Origin: Lutibacter sp. B2
GTDB lineage: Bacteria; Bacillota; Clostridia; Peptostreptococcales; Thermotaleaceae
Length of the DNA stretch: 64,000 bases
Assembly: GCA_015686845.1 (NCBI GenBank)
Contig: JADPRS010000008.1
Coordinates: forward strand, 1 to 64,000
Reading direction: 5' to 3'
The notes under the pieces are model-generated. The model made no database searches. It saw only the letters and a program-made list of their open reading frames with translations, and had not been told where the DNA came from. Each line of letters opens with the position of its first letter. The stretch's first letter is position 1. Of this stretch, positions 45,367-55,293 are shown piece after piece. Position numbers and translations under genes: made by a program.

Positions 45367-47463
45367 ATGAAGAAAATTAGTTCAAAAATAACAATTGCTA
45401 TTATCGTGTGCGCTCTTATGGTAGCTATAGTAGTAGGAAGTGTAAGTGTATTTGAAAGCTCTAAAAACATAAAAAACGAGGTAAATAATACATTATTATT
45501 TATGGCTCAAAGCTATGCAAATGACTTTAGTAAAGATTTAAAAGAGGTTGAAGGTTGGATAGATGGTTTAAATACAAATGTAATTTCTACATTCAATGTA
45601 GAAGAATTCAAAAAGGATCCTCATTATATTGAAAAATATCAAGAAAGAATTTCACCTATGATCAAAATACTTGCAGAAAAAACCCATGGTGTGCAAGGAA
45701 TGTATTTTACTTTGAATCCAGAATTAACAGGAAAAGCATATGAGATTTGGTATACGAGCAAAGGAGAAGATGGAAAATTTGAAAAAATAGATTCTGATGC
45801 ATATCCAGAAGATCCTTATATAAAATATTTTTATCCAGAGAATGAAGAAATGTCTTGGTATTATAATCCAATAAAAATGGGTAAAGGTGTATGGGATGAT
45901 CCTTCATTCGAAAAAGATGTGAAGGTAACGGTGGCTTCTTATACAGAAGCAGTATACAAAGAGGATATTTTAATTGGAGTAGTAGGTATAGATATTGATA
46001 TAGAACATATAAAAGATACGATTGAGAATATGAAGGTATATGATACAGGATATGTTGCTTTATTTAACAATGAATATGGTTCTTTAATTCATCCTACTTT
46101 TACGAAAGAAGATAACTTAAAAACAGTAGAAAATGGTAGTTTTAAATTTATAACTGAAGGTATGGGCAAAAATGATTCAGGGGTTATAGAATATGAATTA
46201 AAAGGGGAAGAAAAAATAATGGGTTATGCCCATCTTTCAAATGGTTGGATCATAGCTTTGGCACCTCCAGTAGATGAAATATTTAAGCCAATAGATAAGT
46301 TGAAATCTAAAATTATTATTTTGATATTTTGTGGAATTGTTTTATCTATAATAATAGGGTTATATATGGGAAAATCAATTTCTAAGCCCATTGAAAAGAT
46401 CACTAATTTGATTGATAAAACTGAAAGGTTTGATTTGGCTTATGATAAAGGTTCTGAAGAATATCTTAAATATAAAGATGAAACAGGAACTATGTTTAAA
46501 TCAATGAGAGCCCTTAGAAAATCATTAAGAGAATTTGCAAATGAACTTGTAAATACTTCTGAAGATATTATAAATAATGCTGGTAGTGTAGAACGATTGA
46601 CAGAAAATCTGAAGGATCAGGCAAATGATAATGCTGCAACGACGGAAGAATTATCTGCAGGAATGGAAGAAACTGCTGCAACCGCAGAAGAGATTAATGC
46701 ATCTGCTCATGAAATGAATAATGTTGTAAATATCATAGCAGAAAAAGCAGAAGAAGGAGTAGTATCAGCAAATGATATAAATATAAGAGCAAATAAATTA
46801 AAAGATGATGTAAATTCTTCTGTTAAAAAAACAAATAATATATATAATGATGTAAAACAAGATTTAGATTTGGCTATAGATAAGGCAAAAACTGTACAAA
46901 AAATTAATGTGCTAGCAGATACTATTTTACAGATTACAGAGCAAACCAACTTACTTGCTTTAAATGCTGCTATAGAAGCTGCAAGAGCTGGAGAAGCTGG
47001 CAGGGGATTTTCTGTGGTAGCAGATGAAATAAGAAAATTAGCAGAACAATCTTCAATGGCTATTGGAGGTATTCAAAATGTAGTTGGAATAGTAAATTCT
47101 TCTGTAGAAAATTTAGTAGGAAGCGCTCAACGTATTCTTAAATTTATAGAAGAAGATGTTAATGTAGATTATGAAATGTTAATTAAGGTAGGAGCGCAAT
47201 ATAGTAATGATGCAGAAGGTTTTAGTAGTCTTATGGTTGAATTTAGTACTACATCAGAAGATATGAAAAAGTCTGTTGAAGAAATAGCTGCAGCTATTAA
47301 TGAGGTTTCTATAACAGTAAATGAAGGAGCAAATGGAGTTGAAGATATTGCTGTTAAAACATCAAATGTTGTTGAAGAGCTAGCTAATGTTCAAGTAAGT
47401 ACAGAAGAAAACTTAATAAGTGCTGATAAACTTAAAGAGATTGCTTTAAGATTCAAATTATAA
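45367..47463 (+). CDS. Methyl-accepting chemotaxis protein with Cache sensor
   Basis: 698-residue chemoreceptor. Membrane helix 1 (about 8-28), a dCache-type extracellular sensor (about 35-310, with [20 protein letters not shown] and [16 protein letters not shown]), helix 2 (about 316-337), a HAMP-like stretch, then the cytoplasmic hairpin with tip [37 protein letters not shown] (about 520-556). Probable ligands of such domains are amino acids or organic acids. ATG follows TTGGGAGG. Monocistronic. Confidence 0.93.
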   Translation: MKKISSKITIAIIVCALMVAIVVGSVSVFESSKNIKNEVNNTLLFMAQSYANDFSKDLKEVEGWIDGLNTNVISTFNVEEFKKDPHYIEKYQERISPMIKILAEKTHGVQGMYFTLNPELTGKAYEIWYTSKGEDGKFEKIDSDAYPEDPYIKYFYPENEEMSWYYNPIKMGKGVWDDPSFEKDVKVTVASYTEAVYKEDILIGVVGIDIDIEHIKDTIENMKVYDTGYVALFNNEYGSLIHPTFTKEDNLKTVENGSFKFITEGMGKNDSGVIEYELKGEEKIMGYAHLSNGWIIALAPPVDEIFKPIDKLKSKIIILIFCGIVLSIIIGLYMGKSISKPIEKITNLIDKTERFDLAYDKGSEEYLKYKDETGTMFKSMRALRKSLREFANELVNTSEDIINNAGSVERLTENLKDQANDNAATTEELSAGMEETAATAEEINASAHEMNNVVNIIAEKAEEGVVSANDINIRANKLKDDVNSSVKKTNNIYNDVKQDLDLAIDKAKTVQKINVLADTILQITEQTNLLALNAAIEAARAGEAGRGFSVVADEIRKLAEQSSMAIGGIQNVVGIVNSSVENLVGSAQRILKFIEEDVNVDYEMLIKVGAQYSNDAEGFSSLMVEFSTTSEDMKKSVEEIAAAINEVSITVNEGANGVEDIAVKTSNVVEELANVQVSTEENLISADKLKEIALRFKL

Positions 47464-47465
47464 TA

Positions 47466-47495
47466 TAAAGGGGTAAATCATTTACCCCTTTAAAA
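47466..47495. terminator. Bidirectional terminator between MCP and EAL genes
   Basis: AAAGGGGTAAA pairs with TTTACCCCTTT; it overlaps the stop codon of the convergent EAL gene. Confidence 0.88.
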
Positions 47496-49694
47496 TTTAC
47501 TATTTGGTTTCCCTATATAATAGCCTTGAGCATAATCTACGCCTATTTCTTTTATAATAGTTAATATTTCTTCATTTTCAACAAATTCGGCAACCGTTTC
47601 CATCTTAAATGCTTTTGCCATATGAATCATAGATTTTACAAGATATAAACTTTCTTCGTTTTTGGTTAAGTCTTTTATGAAACAGCCATCTATTTTCAAA
47701 TAATCTGCTGGTATTCGTTTTAAATATTGAATAGAAGAAAATCCAGTTCCAAAGTCATCTATAGAAAATGTAAATCCTAATTTTTTAAAGGAAGATATGG
47801 TTTTTACTAAAGAATCCATATTATCTATGTTTTGTGTTTCTGTTATTTCAAATATTATATTTTGGTATTTTATTTTATATTCATCTGCAAAACCAACAAC
47901 TTTAGGGAGAAATTCTGAATCATTTAAATCTTTACCTGAAACATTGATTGAAAGCTTTATTTTATCTTCTTGATCAATATGATTTTTATAGTTCATGGCT
48001 TTTTTTATTACCATTAAATCTAATTTTGATATTAAATTATTTTCTTCTGCTATTATAATATAAGGAAAAGGGGATAAATAATTTTCTACACTTTTAATTC
48101 TCATGAGAACTTCATATTTTTCAATTTTATTTTCTTTTAAATTATAAATAGGTTGGAAAAATGGAACAATCCTATCTTCTTCCATAGCTTTTATTAGTTC
48201 TTCCTTTTTTGTATCCTTTTGTTTTTGTATTTTGAGTAGCTCATTAAAGTCTGGAAATGTTAATAATCCACTTTCCGTTGTTTTCTTTAAGGTATTGAAA
48301 AGATCTTCAATTAATAATATGCATGTGTTCCAATTTTTTATTTGAGCCGGATTTATTTTAGTTAAACCTAAAAAAACAGTAATATATATGATTGAATCAT
48401 CTATTTTTATTTCTAAATTATTTAAGCCTTCATTCAGTTCTTTTGACTTGTAAAGGGCGTATTCCCAGTCGTTTGTGTTGAATAAAAACAAAAAGTCGTC
48501 TGCCTTAGAGTGAATTAAAAGTCCATCAGAACTTAAATTCGTATTTAATATATCTGTTAATTTTTTTATAACTTGATTTCCCAATGTACTTCCATGAATT
48601 CCATTGATGGAGGAGAAATTATATATATCCATAAATAGAATGATTTGTTCATCCCCATCAGATCTTTTTTGTAAAACTTCTAAAAGTTTGTTTTTGTTAT
48701 AACTATTGGTTAAATCATCCTTATCATAGATGTTCGTAAAAATAATATAGAGGAAGATGATTAAGAATATAAAAATAAGTAAACTCCAAAATGAAATTTT
48801 TAATAAATATAAATGAGCATCAGTATCTATTTTTTCATAATCTATTCTACTGACGATAATCCAATTTGAATCAGGAACTTTACAAAAATATCCATACGTT
48901 TTTTCTTTCGTTTGATTATAATAAAGATCACCTGAAGGATTTTTTAAAATGTCTATTTTGTTTTGATTCCATATTTCTATATAACTTTGAAGAATATCCT
49001 TTTTCGCAGTTGAAAATTGGTCTATGTAATTCTTTTGAGGATTCCACAGAGAAAAACCTAATAATTTTTCTGAAGCATGAAGTATAATATTTCCACAATG
49101 ATCTGTAATATAATGTACGATATTGTCTGTATGTGTAGTTATTTTAAATGTTCTATATAGGTCTTCTAAAAATATATCTGCTGAAAAAACACCTTGTAAT
49201 TGATTCTCTTTTCTTATGCCATAGGCAATCGTTATTACTGGTTTTTGAGTATGCACATCATTATATACGGGTGTAATAATAGGTTTTTGTGAAAGATGTG
49301 CTTGTTTGTACCAAAATCGATTTCTTGAGTCAATTGTATTATTAACTTCTCCATTGCGATCAAACTTATGACCATTTTCATCATTTATAAAATATACATT
49401 TGATATGATGGGTACGTTATTAATCATTTTATTAAAAATTGTTTTTATTTTATTAGGATCACTTAAATCAGAGTCAATTAATAACGCACCTGTATTTTCA
49501 ATTAATGTTGTTACTGGATTGATTGTATTTAGTATAAATACAGAATAATTTTGAGCGCTTTGCATTAAATCATTTTTAGTTTTTAATAAAATATCTTTTT
49601 TATGATTATTATAGGAATAATAAATGATAGAGCTTGTTAATATAAAGATTACTGTACATATTAAAAAGAAATATCTTGATTTTTTAGATTCCAT
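47490..49694 (-). CDS. Membrane cyclic-di-GMP phosphodiesterase: Cache, degenerate GGDEF, EAL
   Basis: 734 residues: membrane helix (about 8-28), dCache sensor (about 35-290), second helix (about 298-318), a GGDEF-like domain whose motif is KADDF (inactive as a cyclase), and an EAL domain (about 480-730). EAL catalytic features are kept: EVLMR, the Asn in LSINVSG, ITETQ, IDDFGTGFSS, LKIDG and the QGY tail. So it probably degrades cyclic-di-GMP in response to an outside signal. It starts nine bases after the stop of the chemoreceptor gene upstream on this strand: a two-gene operon. Confidence 0.9.
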   Translation of the reverse strand: MESKKSRYFFLICTVIFILTSSIIYYSYNNHKKDILLKTKNDLMQSAQNYSVFILNTINPVTTLIENTGALLIDSDLSDPNKIKTIFNKMINNVPIISNVYFINDENGHKFDRNGEVNNTIDSRNRFWYKQAHLSQKPIITPVYNDVHTQKPVITIAYGIRKENQLQGVFSADIFLEDLYRTFKITTHTDNIVHYITDHCGNIILHASEKLLGFSLWNPQKNYIDQFSTAKKDILQSYIEIWNQNKIDILKNPSGDLYYNQTKEKTYGYFCKVPDSNWIIVSRIDYEKIDTDAHLYLLKISFWSLLIFIFLIIFLYIIFTNIYDKDDLTNSYNKNKLLEVLQKRSDGDEQIILFMDIYNFSSINGIHGSTLGNQVIKKLTDILNTNLSSDGLLIHSKADDFLFLFNTNDWEYALYKSKELNEGLNNLEIKIDDSIIYITVFLGLTKINPAQIKNWNTCILLIEDLFNTLKKTTESGLLTFPDFNELLKIQKQKDTKKEELIKAMEEDRIVPFFQPIYNLKENKIEKYEVLMRIKSVENYLSPFPYIIIAEENNLISKLDLMVIKKAMNYKNHIDQEDKIKLSINVSGKDLNDSEFLPKVVGFADEYKIKYQNIIFEITETQNIDNMDSLVKTISSFKKLGFTFSIDDFGTGFSSIQYLKRIPADYLKIDGCFIKDLTKNEESLYLVKSMIHMAKAFKMETVAEFVENEEILTIIKEIGVDYAQGYYIGKPNSKF

Positions 49695-49703
49695 AATACA
49701 CCT

Positions 49704-51416
49704 CTAAATTTTGAATTGTTGAATAAGTAAATTTAGTGTTTCTGCTAATTGTGCTTGGCCTTGTGCAACAATTGCTACGGATTCTATTGCATGGGTAGTT
49801 TCTGTAATATTTGCGGCTATTTCTTGTGTATGTTCAGTACCTTGTTCTATTGTAGATGAAACAGACTCTATTGCTAAATTAACCTGTTGTGTAGTTACTT
49901 CTATTTGTTGTGCGCTATTTGAAAAACTTTCAATTAGATGATCTACAAATTCTGAGTCCTTTAAATATTGAGCTGCTGTATCAACTAATACTTCATAATC
50001 TACAAGAACTTTCTCTTCTATGAATGTTAATATTTCACCTGCATTATCAGATAAATTAGTAGATGCATTTTGTACTTGTGTAATCATTGATTCAATACTT
50101 TCTACTGTTTCAGAAGATTGTTCAGCAAGTTTTCGTATTTCTTCTGCTACAACAGAAAATCCTTTACCTGCGTCGCCTGCTCTAGCAGCTTCTATTGCAG
50201 CATTGAGTGCAAGTAGATTTGTTTGATTGGCAATATTAGAAATAATAAGGGCCATTTTTTCAATTTCTTTAACTACCTTGCTTTCTTCTATTGCTTTTAA
50301 AATATTTGATTGTTTTTCTTGGTATATAGCTTTTGCAATATTTCTCGACTCTTCTGAATTAGATTTCATTGTCTGTGCTCTATTTCTAATCTTTTCAGCT
50401 GAAATAGTTCCTTCTTCAGATTTCTGTGCAAGCATTTTTATAGAATTATAAATTTCTTCTTCTGAAGCATTTACTTCTTCAGTAGAAGCACTTGTTTCTT
50501 CCATACCTGCAGAAATTTCTTGTACACTGCTATCTATGTTTTGTGTTTGTGCATAAATTTCTTCAATCGTAGCACTAAGCTGTTGACTAGAAGCATTCAT
50601 ATTTGAAGAATTAGAAATAATTTCTTGTAATAGATTTTTTGTGTTTAATGCAGCTTTATTTAAAGATTTCGCTAGTATTCCTATTTCATCCTTCGTATCA
50701 ATATTTATTTGGTAGGTTAAATCTCCATTTGCTAAAGCTTTGGCAAATTCAACGCCTTTTTTTAGTCTAGTTGTCATGATTTTCGTTAATGCAAATCCTA
50801 AAGCGATTGAAAGAAATACAGCTATACCAATATAGATCATCATTAAATTTTTAGATTTACTATATAAGATATCACTACTTGTATTCATTTCTTGTGCAAT
50901 CTCTTTATTAAGATTTATTAAGTCATTTAATGATTTTTCTGCTTGATCTCCAGCTTTATATACATTTAGAAATGTGAATTTGGCTTGGTCTAATTTATTT
51001 TCTTCTAGTAGTTGAATGTATTGATCTTGAAAAACTCTATATTCTTTTAAATGAGTATGAAATACATTTAAAAGTTCTTTTTCTTTTTCTGTGGTGTATG
51101 TATTGGTACATTCTTTTATAAGCCCATTGTTTTCGACTCTTAGTTTTTTAATGGTACTTACTGTATTAGAAATAGATAAATCATTACTTTGAATTAAAGG
51201 TCGAGCTAGATCTAAACGAATAAGCAATATATTCTTTTGAACATCTGCAATTTTTTGTATAGGTATTAATCTATCAAAATACATACGGGTCATTCCGTTG
51301 TTAATATTATTCATACTATAGATACCGATCCCTCCAACAATACCTATAAGTAAAGTGATGATAAGAAAAGCTGATAATAATTTCGTTCCAATTTTTAAAT
51401 TTAAATACCATTTCAT
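49704..51416 (-). CDS. Methyl-accepting chemotaxis protein with four-helix-bundle sensor
   Basis: 570-residue chemoreceptor. Helix 1 (about 12-32), a purely helical sensor of the 4HB_MCP type (about 35-190), helix 2 (about 193-212), HAMP (about 215-265) and a signalling hairpin with tip [37 protein letters not shown]. Ends with a canonical hydrophobic LLIQQFKI. It starts after a 12-bp inverted repeat at 51444-51479 and shares an operon with the EAL phosphodiesterase, linking chemotaxis input to cyclic-di-GMP turnover. Confidence 0.93.
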   Translation of the reverse strand: MKWYLNLKIGTKLLSAFLIITLLIGIVGGIGIYSMNNINNGMTRMYFDRLIPIQKIADVQKNILLIRLDLARPLIQSNDLSISNTVSTIKKLRVENNGLIKECTNTYTTEKEKELLNVFHTHLKEYRVFQDQYIQLLEENKLDQAKFTFLNVYKAGDQAEKSLNDLINLNKEIAQEMNTSSDILYSKSKNLMMIYIGIAVFLSIALGFALTKIMTTRLKKGVEFAKALANGDLTYQINIDTKDEIGILAKSLNKAALNTKNLLQEIISNSSNMNASSQQLSATIEEIYAQTQNIDSSVQEISAGMEETSASTEEVNASEEEIYNSIKMLAQKSEEGTISAEKIRNRAQTMKSNSEESRNIAKAIYQEKQSNILKAIEESKVVKEIEKMALIISNIANQTNLLALNAAIEAARAGDAGKGFSVVAEEIRKLAEQSSETVESIESMITQVQNASTNLSDNAGEILTFIEEKVLVDYEVLVDTAAQYLKDSEFVDHLIESFSNSAQQIEVTTQQVNLAIESVSSTIEQGTEHTQEIAANITETTHAIESVAIVAQGQAQLAETLNLLIQQFKI

Positions 51417-51443
51417 TTATATACATCTCCTATTTGTTTTTGT

Positions 51444-51479
51444 ATATTTATACATAATATACATATAATGTATAAATAT
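51444..51479. promoter_or_regulatory. Perfect 12-bp inverted repeat upstream of the MCP-EAL operon
   Basis: ATATTTATACAT and ATGTATAAATAT are separated by 12 bases, 28 bases from the MCP start. It could be an operator, or a by-product of the AT-rich promoter. Confidence 0.45.
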
Positions 51480-51630
51480 GTTCAGGCACTTATAGTATAC
51501 AGTATTCGTTTTTTTTTTGCTATGTTTTTTCGTCTTTTTTTTCTACATTTTCCGATAAAATTTTTAAATAGCTACTATTTTTTTATTTATGATATAATTT
51601 TATTTAGATGTATTAAGGAGGAACACAAAT

Positions 51631-52311
51631 ATGCAATCTCAAAATCCTAATTTATTTTATAAAAAGATTAGCTGTATTAGTTGTGGAAAAAAAATTGAAG
51701 TACTTCAAGTAAAGCAGAGTGCAATGATGTTGGAAAAAATGGATGAAGATACTTGTCCCTATTATAAAAAAGAAAATAAATTATTTTATGATTTTTATAT
51801 ATGTCCACATTGTAATGTCCCGTTTACAAAGTCTTTTGAACCATTAAGCCAAAGTGAAAAGAATAAGCTGAATACTATTTTTTATAAGATGAAGAGTACA
51901 GAAGAATTCCTAGAAGAGAGAGATTTGAAAGAGGCCCTAAGGCTTTCTATGCTTACTTTATTGGCAGCTAAAACCATCAATGCTAGTTACATACAAATAG
52001 CTGGAATTTGTACAAAGATTGCATGGTTTAATAGATATGAAGAAAATAAAGAAGAAGAAGTAAGATTTTTACAATATGCATATGAGAATTATGAACTTGC
52101 TTATACCCAATCAAAAACTACAATAAATGGGCAGACGGTTCCAGATGAATTTATCATATATATATTAGGAGAATTTAGCTATAGGCTAGAAAAGTACAAG
52201 GATACGAGAAAATGGTTTAGCCAATTATTAACCTTTAATCAAAATAATAAATATGTAAAGAAAGGTAAAAACAGATGGTCAGACATTAGACCAACGTTAA
52301 AAGAAAGATAG
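51631..52311 (+). CDS. DUF2225 family zinc-binding protein
   Basis: 226-residue cytoplasmic protein with an N-terminal zinc-ribbon-like part (CISCGKK near residue 15 and CPHCNVPF near residue 60) followed by a helical, TPR-like region (about 100-215) with YRLEKYKDTRKWFSQLL. This is the DUF2225 pattern common in Clostridia; function unknown. ATG follows TAAGGAGGAAC. It is a single gene on its own transcript. Confidence 0.88.
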   Translation: MQSQNPNLFYKKISCISCGKKIEVLQVKQSAMMLEKMDEDTCPYYKKENKLFYDFYICPHCNVPFTKSFEPLSQSEKNKLNTIFYKMKSTEEFLEERDLKEALRLSMLTLLAAKTINASYIQIAGICTKIAWFNRYEENKEEEVRFLQYAYENYELAYTQSKTTINGQTVPDEFIIYILGEFSYRLEKYKDTRKWFSQLLTFNQNNKYVKKGKNRWSDIRPTLKER

Positions 52312-52387
52312 AAAATGTAAAAAATTAACTAAAGGGTTTTTGAACTATTTGTCCAATAAAGAATATAACACTATTTGAATGTAGAAA

Positions 52388-52426
52388 TTAAAAAAAGTCT
52401 TCTTTGTAAAAGGTTGACTTTTTTAA
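52388..52426 (+). terminator. Terminator after the DUF2225 gene
   Basis: AAAAAAGTC pairs with GACTTTTTT across a 15-base loop; mostly AT, so moderate strength. Confidence 0.6.
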
Positions 52427-52468
52427 TTTATGCACGGAAATTATAAAAAAATAAGGGAGGGCTTAAAA

Positions 52469-53620
52469 TTGTTAAAACCTATTAGGCATGTATGTGTGGT
52501 GGTACTTACTTTAGGTTTTGTATTTTCAATGTTTTCAATGAATTATGCAAATGAAATTACAAAAGGGATTGTCATTGATAAGTACGCAATGGTAATGGAA
52601 AAACCTAATGTGAAAGCGGGACAGCTTACCAATATTGGATTAGGAGAAATGGTATACATAGAAGAAAATCAAGGAAAATGGTATAAAATTTCAACTAATA
52701 TAGGTATGTGGGGATGGGTTCATAGTGAAAGCATTGTAGTTATGGATGGAGAAAAACATTTATTAGAAGATGGAATTGTAAATAAGGGATCTATGGATAT
52801 ACGTGAAAATCCTAATATAAATTCGGAAATTGTAGGTAATTTAGGATTTTTAAGTGATATCACAGTAGTAGACAAAAAAAATGAGTGGTCTCATATAGCT
52901 ATAGGAAATGAAGTGATAGGATGGATTCGTTCTGAAGGAATCATCACCAGTCCCAGTTATCCAAAAGGGAAAACCATAAGTGAAAGTATAGAAATTAAAG
53001 AAGAACCATCTAAAGAGAGTAAAGTGATTAAAAGTGTTAAAAAGGATACCGTGTTTAAAATTAAAGATTATAAAGAAGGACATTTCTTTGTAGAATCTAA
53101 AGATGGTACAATGGGTTGGGTAGATGCTAGAGAAATAAAAATCATGCATAAAAACTTTATAATGGAAAAGAAAGAAAAAAAACCAGAGAAAAACAAAGAA
53201 AAACCTGAAGAAAAATCGGTTACTACATATAGTGATATTATAGAAAATGCTACATATCTTGGTGGTGATTATACAGCAATTGCATATGATTTATCTGTTT
53301 CTTCTTGTGGAAAACGTGTAGGATCAAAATATAGAGGATTTACAAGAACAGGAATCAATCTTAATGAAAAGAGTTGGAGCGATGCTATGGTCATAGCTGT
53401 AGATCAAAGACAAATTCCATTGGGAAGTAGTGTTCTTGTATTGTTTGATGAGTCCGATTGGCGTCATAAGTATAATGGTGTATATCTTGCTGGAGATACA
53501 GGTGGAGGTATAAAGGGAAAAAAAATAGATTTGTATCTGGGAGATATAGGAAATGAGCAGATGCCAGAAGTGAAAAATTTTGGGACAACACATAATGTTA
53601 AAGTTTATATATTAAATTAA
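52469..53620 (+). CDS. Secreted SH3b and 3D-domain cell-wall protein
   Basis: 383-residue exported protein: N-terminal signal (about 5-28), three bacterial SH3 repeats (about 30-85, 95-155, 165-225, each with a GWV/GWI strand such as WGWVHSESIVV), a Lys/Glu-rich linker, and a C-terminal 3D domain (about 275-383) with the three-Asp pattern in MVIAVDQRQIP, VYLAGDTGGGIKG and KKIDLYLGD. 3D domains resemble MltA-type lytic transglycosylases, so peptidoglycan cleavage at germination or growth is likely. I chose TTG at 52469, eight bases after AAGGGAGG. Confidence 0.86.
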   Translation: MLKPIRHVCVVVLTLGFVFSMFSMNYANEITKGIVIDKYAMVMEKPNVKAGQLTNIGLGEMVYIEENQGKWYKISTNIGMWGWVHSESIVVMDGEKHLLEDGIVNKGSMDIRENPNINSEIVGNLGFLSDITVVDKKNEWSHIAIGNEVIGWIRSEGIITSPSYPKGKTISESIEIKEEPSKESKVIKSVKKDTVFKIKDYKEGHFFVESKDGTMGWVDAREIKIMHKNFIMEKKEKKPEKNKEKPEEKSVTTYSDIIENATYLGGDYTAIAYDLSVSSCGKRVGSKYRGFTRTGINLNEKSWSDAMVIAVDQRQIPLGSSVLVLFDESDWRHKYNGVYLAGDTGGGIKGKKIDLYLGDIGNEQMPEVKNFGTTHNVKVYILN

Positions 53621-53625
53621 AAAAT

Positions 53626-53663
53626 AGGGCTAGTTAGATATTTATAAATATCTAACTAGCCCT
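53626..53663. terminator. Bidirectional terminator
   Basis: A 38-base perfect palindrome: AGGGCTAGTTAGATATTTA pairs with its exact reverse complement. It serves the convergent 3D-protein and MotB genes. Confidence 0.92.
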
Positions 53664-53669
53664 TAAGTT

Positions 53670-54338
53670 TTAATTAACAATTGTAATTTCAATCCTTCTA
53701 TTGTTTGCACGGCCAGAAGCAGTGTCGTTTGTATCTATGGGGCCCTGTTCTCCAAAGCCACTTACAGATACACGATCTTGTGAAATTAATTTTTCATCTG
53801 TGAGAAATTTAACTACGTTAATAGATCTTGCAACAGATAATTCCCAATTAGATGGATATTTGGGCGTATGAATAGGAACATTGTCTGTAAATCCTTCAAC
53901 GATGATACTATTAGGAATTAGTTTGAGTTTGGAACCAATTTTATTGAGTATGTCAGATCCGTCCTTAGATATTTCAGCTTCTCCACTCGTAAATAAAACA
54001 CTGTCGTTAAAACGTACAGCGAGACCTCTTTCGCTTTGAAAAATACTGATTTTATCTAGTAAATTATTTTCTGTTAAAAAAGAAATAAAATCTTCTTTAG
54101 AGGGATGAACAAGTGAATTGTTTTCTTTTTTTAGTTGGGTATTTTCATCTGTAAGAGAGGATACTTGATCCGATAGTGAATCTTTAATATCAGATAGCAT
54201 ACTATTTTTTTCACTAGACAAACTGAAAAATATGACGAAGAAGCATAAAACAATCGTAATCATATCACTATAGGTAATCATCCAATTGTCAGAGAATTCC
54301 ATTTCGGTGGAATCATTTTTATGATTTGAAAAATTCAT
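53670..54338 (-). CDS. motB: MotB-family stator protein
   Basis: 222 residues: short cytoplasmic N-terminus, one membrane helix containing the proton/sodium-binding Asp in ITYSDMITIVLCFF (about residues 22-35), a coiled linker, and a C-terminal OmpA-like peptidoglycan-binding domain (about 115-222, ending SGRANNRRIEI). Forms the ion channel of the flagellar motor with MotA. The ribosome site AAAAAGGAG lies inside the end of the motA gene, and the genes overlap by 20 bases. Confidence 0.88.
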   Translation of the reverse strand: MNFSNHKNDSTEMEFSDNWMITYSDMITIVLCFFVIFFSLSSEKNSMLSDIKDSLSDQVSSLTDENTQLKKENNSLVHPSKEDFISFLTENNLLDKISIFQSERGLAVRFNDSVLFTSGEAEISKDGSDILNKIGSKLKLIPNSIIVEGFTDNVPIHTPKYPSNWELSVARSINVVKFLTDEKLISQDRVSVSGFGEQGPIDTNDTASGRANNRRIEITIVN

Positions 54339-55137
54339 CTATATTTTCGCTCCTTTTTGCAATAGGGTATGCTAGTCGGTCATTTTCTTTTAGCATTACA
54401 TTCATTGTATCAAAAACATTTCTTGGAGAATCGTTTTCTGAAATCAATAAAATTCCTTCTTTTATAATGTGGTATTTAAGTATGGTTCGATCAATATGAT
54501 TTTTGATTTTGCCCATTAAAGGGACAGCTATAAAATTGGCAATTAAACTTCCATAAAGGGTACTAACCAATGCAGAAGCCATATTATACATAATCATATT
54601 GGTTTCATTTATATGTGAAAGAAGTCCTATTAATCCAAGTAAAGTTCCTGTAAGTCCAAAAGCAGGAGCTATATGAGATACCATTTTAAGAACATTATAA
54701 GGTGTATATAAATTTGTAAGACGTGAATCAATATCCTTTTCAAGTATATCTTTTATAGCAGAAGTTTTTTTATAATCATTTAGTAAAATCATTGCATCTT
54801 TTAAGAATATATCTTCTTCTTTTTCTATAAAATTACTAATAGATAAAGGCCCATCTTTTTTTACTTGTATGCTTACTTTATGAAGGTGATAGATATAATC
54901 GGAATAATTTATTTCTTCGTAGAAACTGGATTTTATGGTATAGAATGTATTTAACAATGTTTCGAATGAAAAACTAACAATAATAGATAAAAAGAGTCCA
55001 CCAAATATAATTTCTAGTGCAGTTATGTTTATAAAGGCTTTTAAGGAAATACTGCTGACTAGTGAGTGAAGTACTAGAAGCATAAGAACTGTGATCACAA
55101 TGGTTTTAATGTTTCTATTGTGTAAATTTATTTTCAT
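54319..55137 (-). CDS. motA: MotA/TolQ/ExbB-family proton channel protein
   Basis: 272 residues with four membrane helices (about 10-30, 40-60, 165-185, 195-215). The second pair has the MotA-type pattern HIAPAFGLTGTLLGLIGLLSHI and ASALVSTLYGSLIANFIAVPL. A cytoplasmic loop (about 70-160) and C-terminal helix follow. It is paired with motB by a 20-base overlap. No other flagellar genes are nearby, so this may be an alternative stator set. ATG follows CTAGGAGGA. Confidence 0.86.
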   Translation of the reverse strand: MKINLHNRNIKTIVITVLMLLVLHSLVSSISLKAFINITALEIIFGGLFLSIIVSFSFETLLNTFYTIKSSFYEEINYSDYIYHLHKVSIQVKKDGPLSISNFIEKEEDIFLKDAMILLNDYKKTSAIKDILEKDIDSRLTNLYTPYNVLKMVSHIAPAFGLTGTLLGLIGLLSHINETNMIMYNMASALVSTLYGSLIANFIAVPLMGKIKNHIDRTILKYHIIKEGILLISENDSPRNVFDTMNVMLKENDRLAYPIAKRSENIDEFFKS

Positions 55138-55293
55138 GTCATTCCTCCTAGGATAAAGTAGTATAAAATGATTGTAACATAGTTAATACATAATAATAAA
55201 AATAATTTAATGGAACTTTTTCGGTAGTGTTACGTCAAAAAGAAGGGGGCAGTTAATGATTGCTTAGTCAGATAAAATTAAGGGGTGAAGAAT

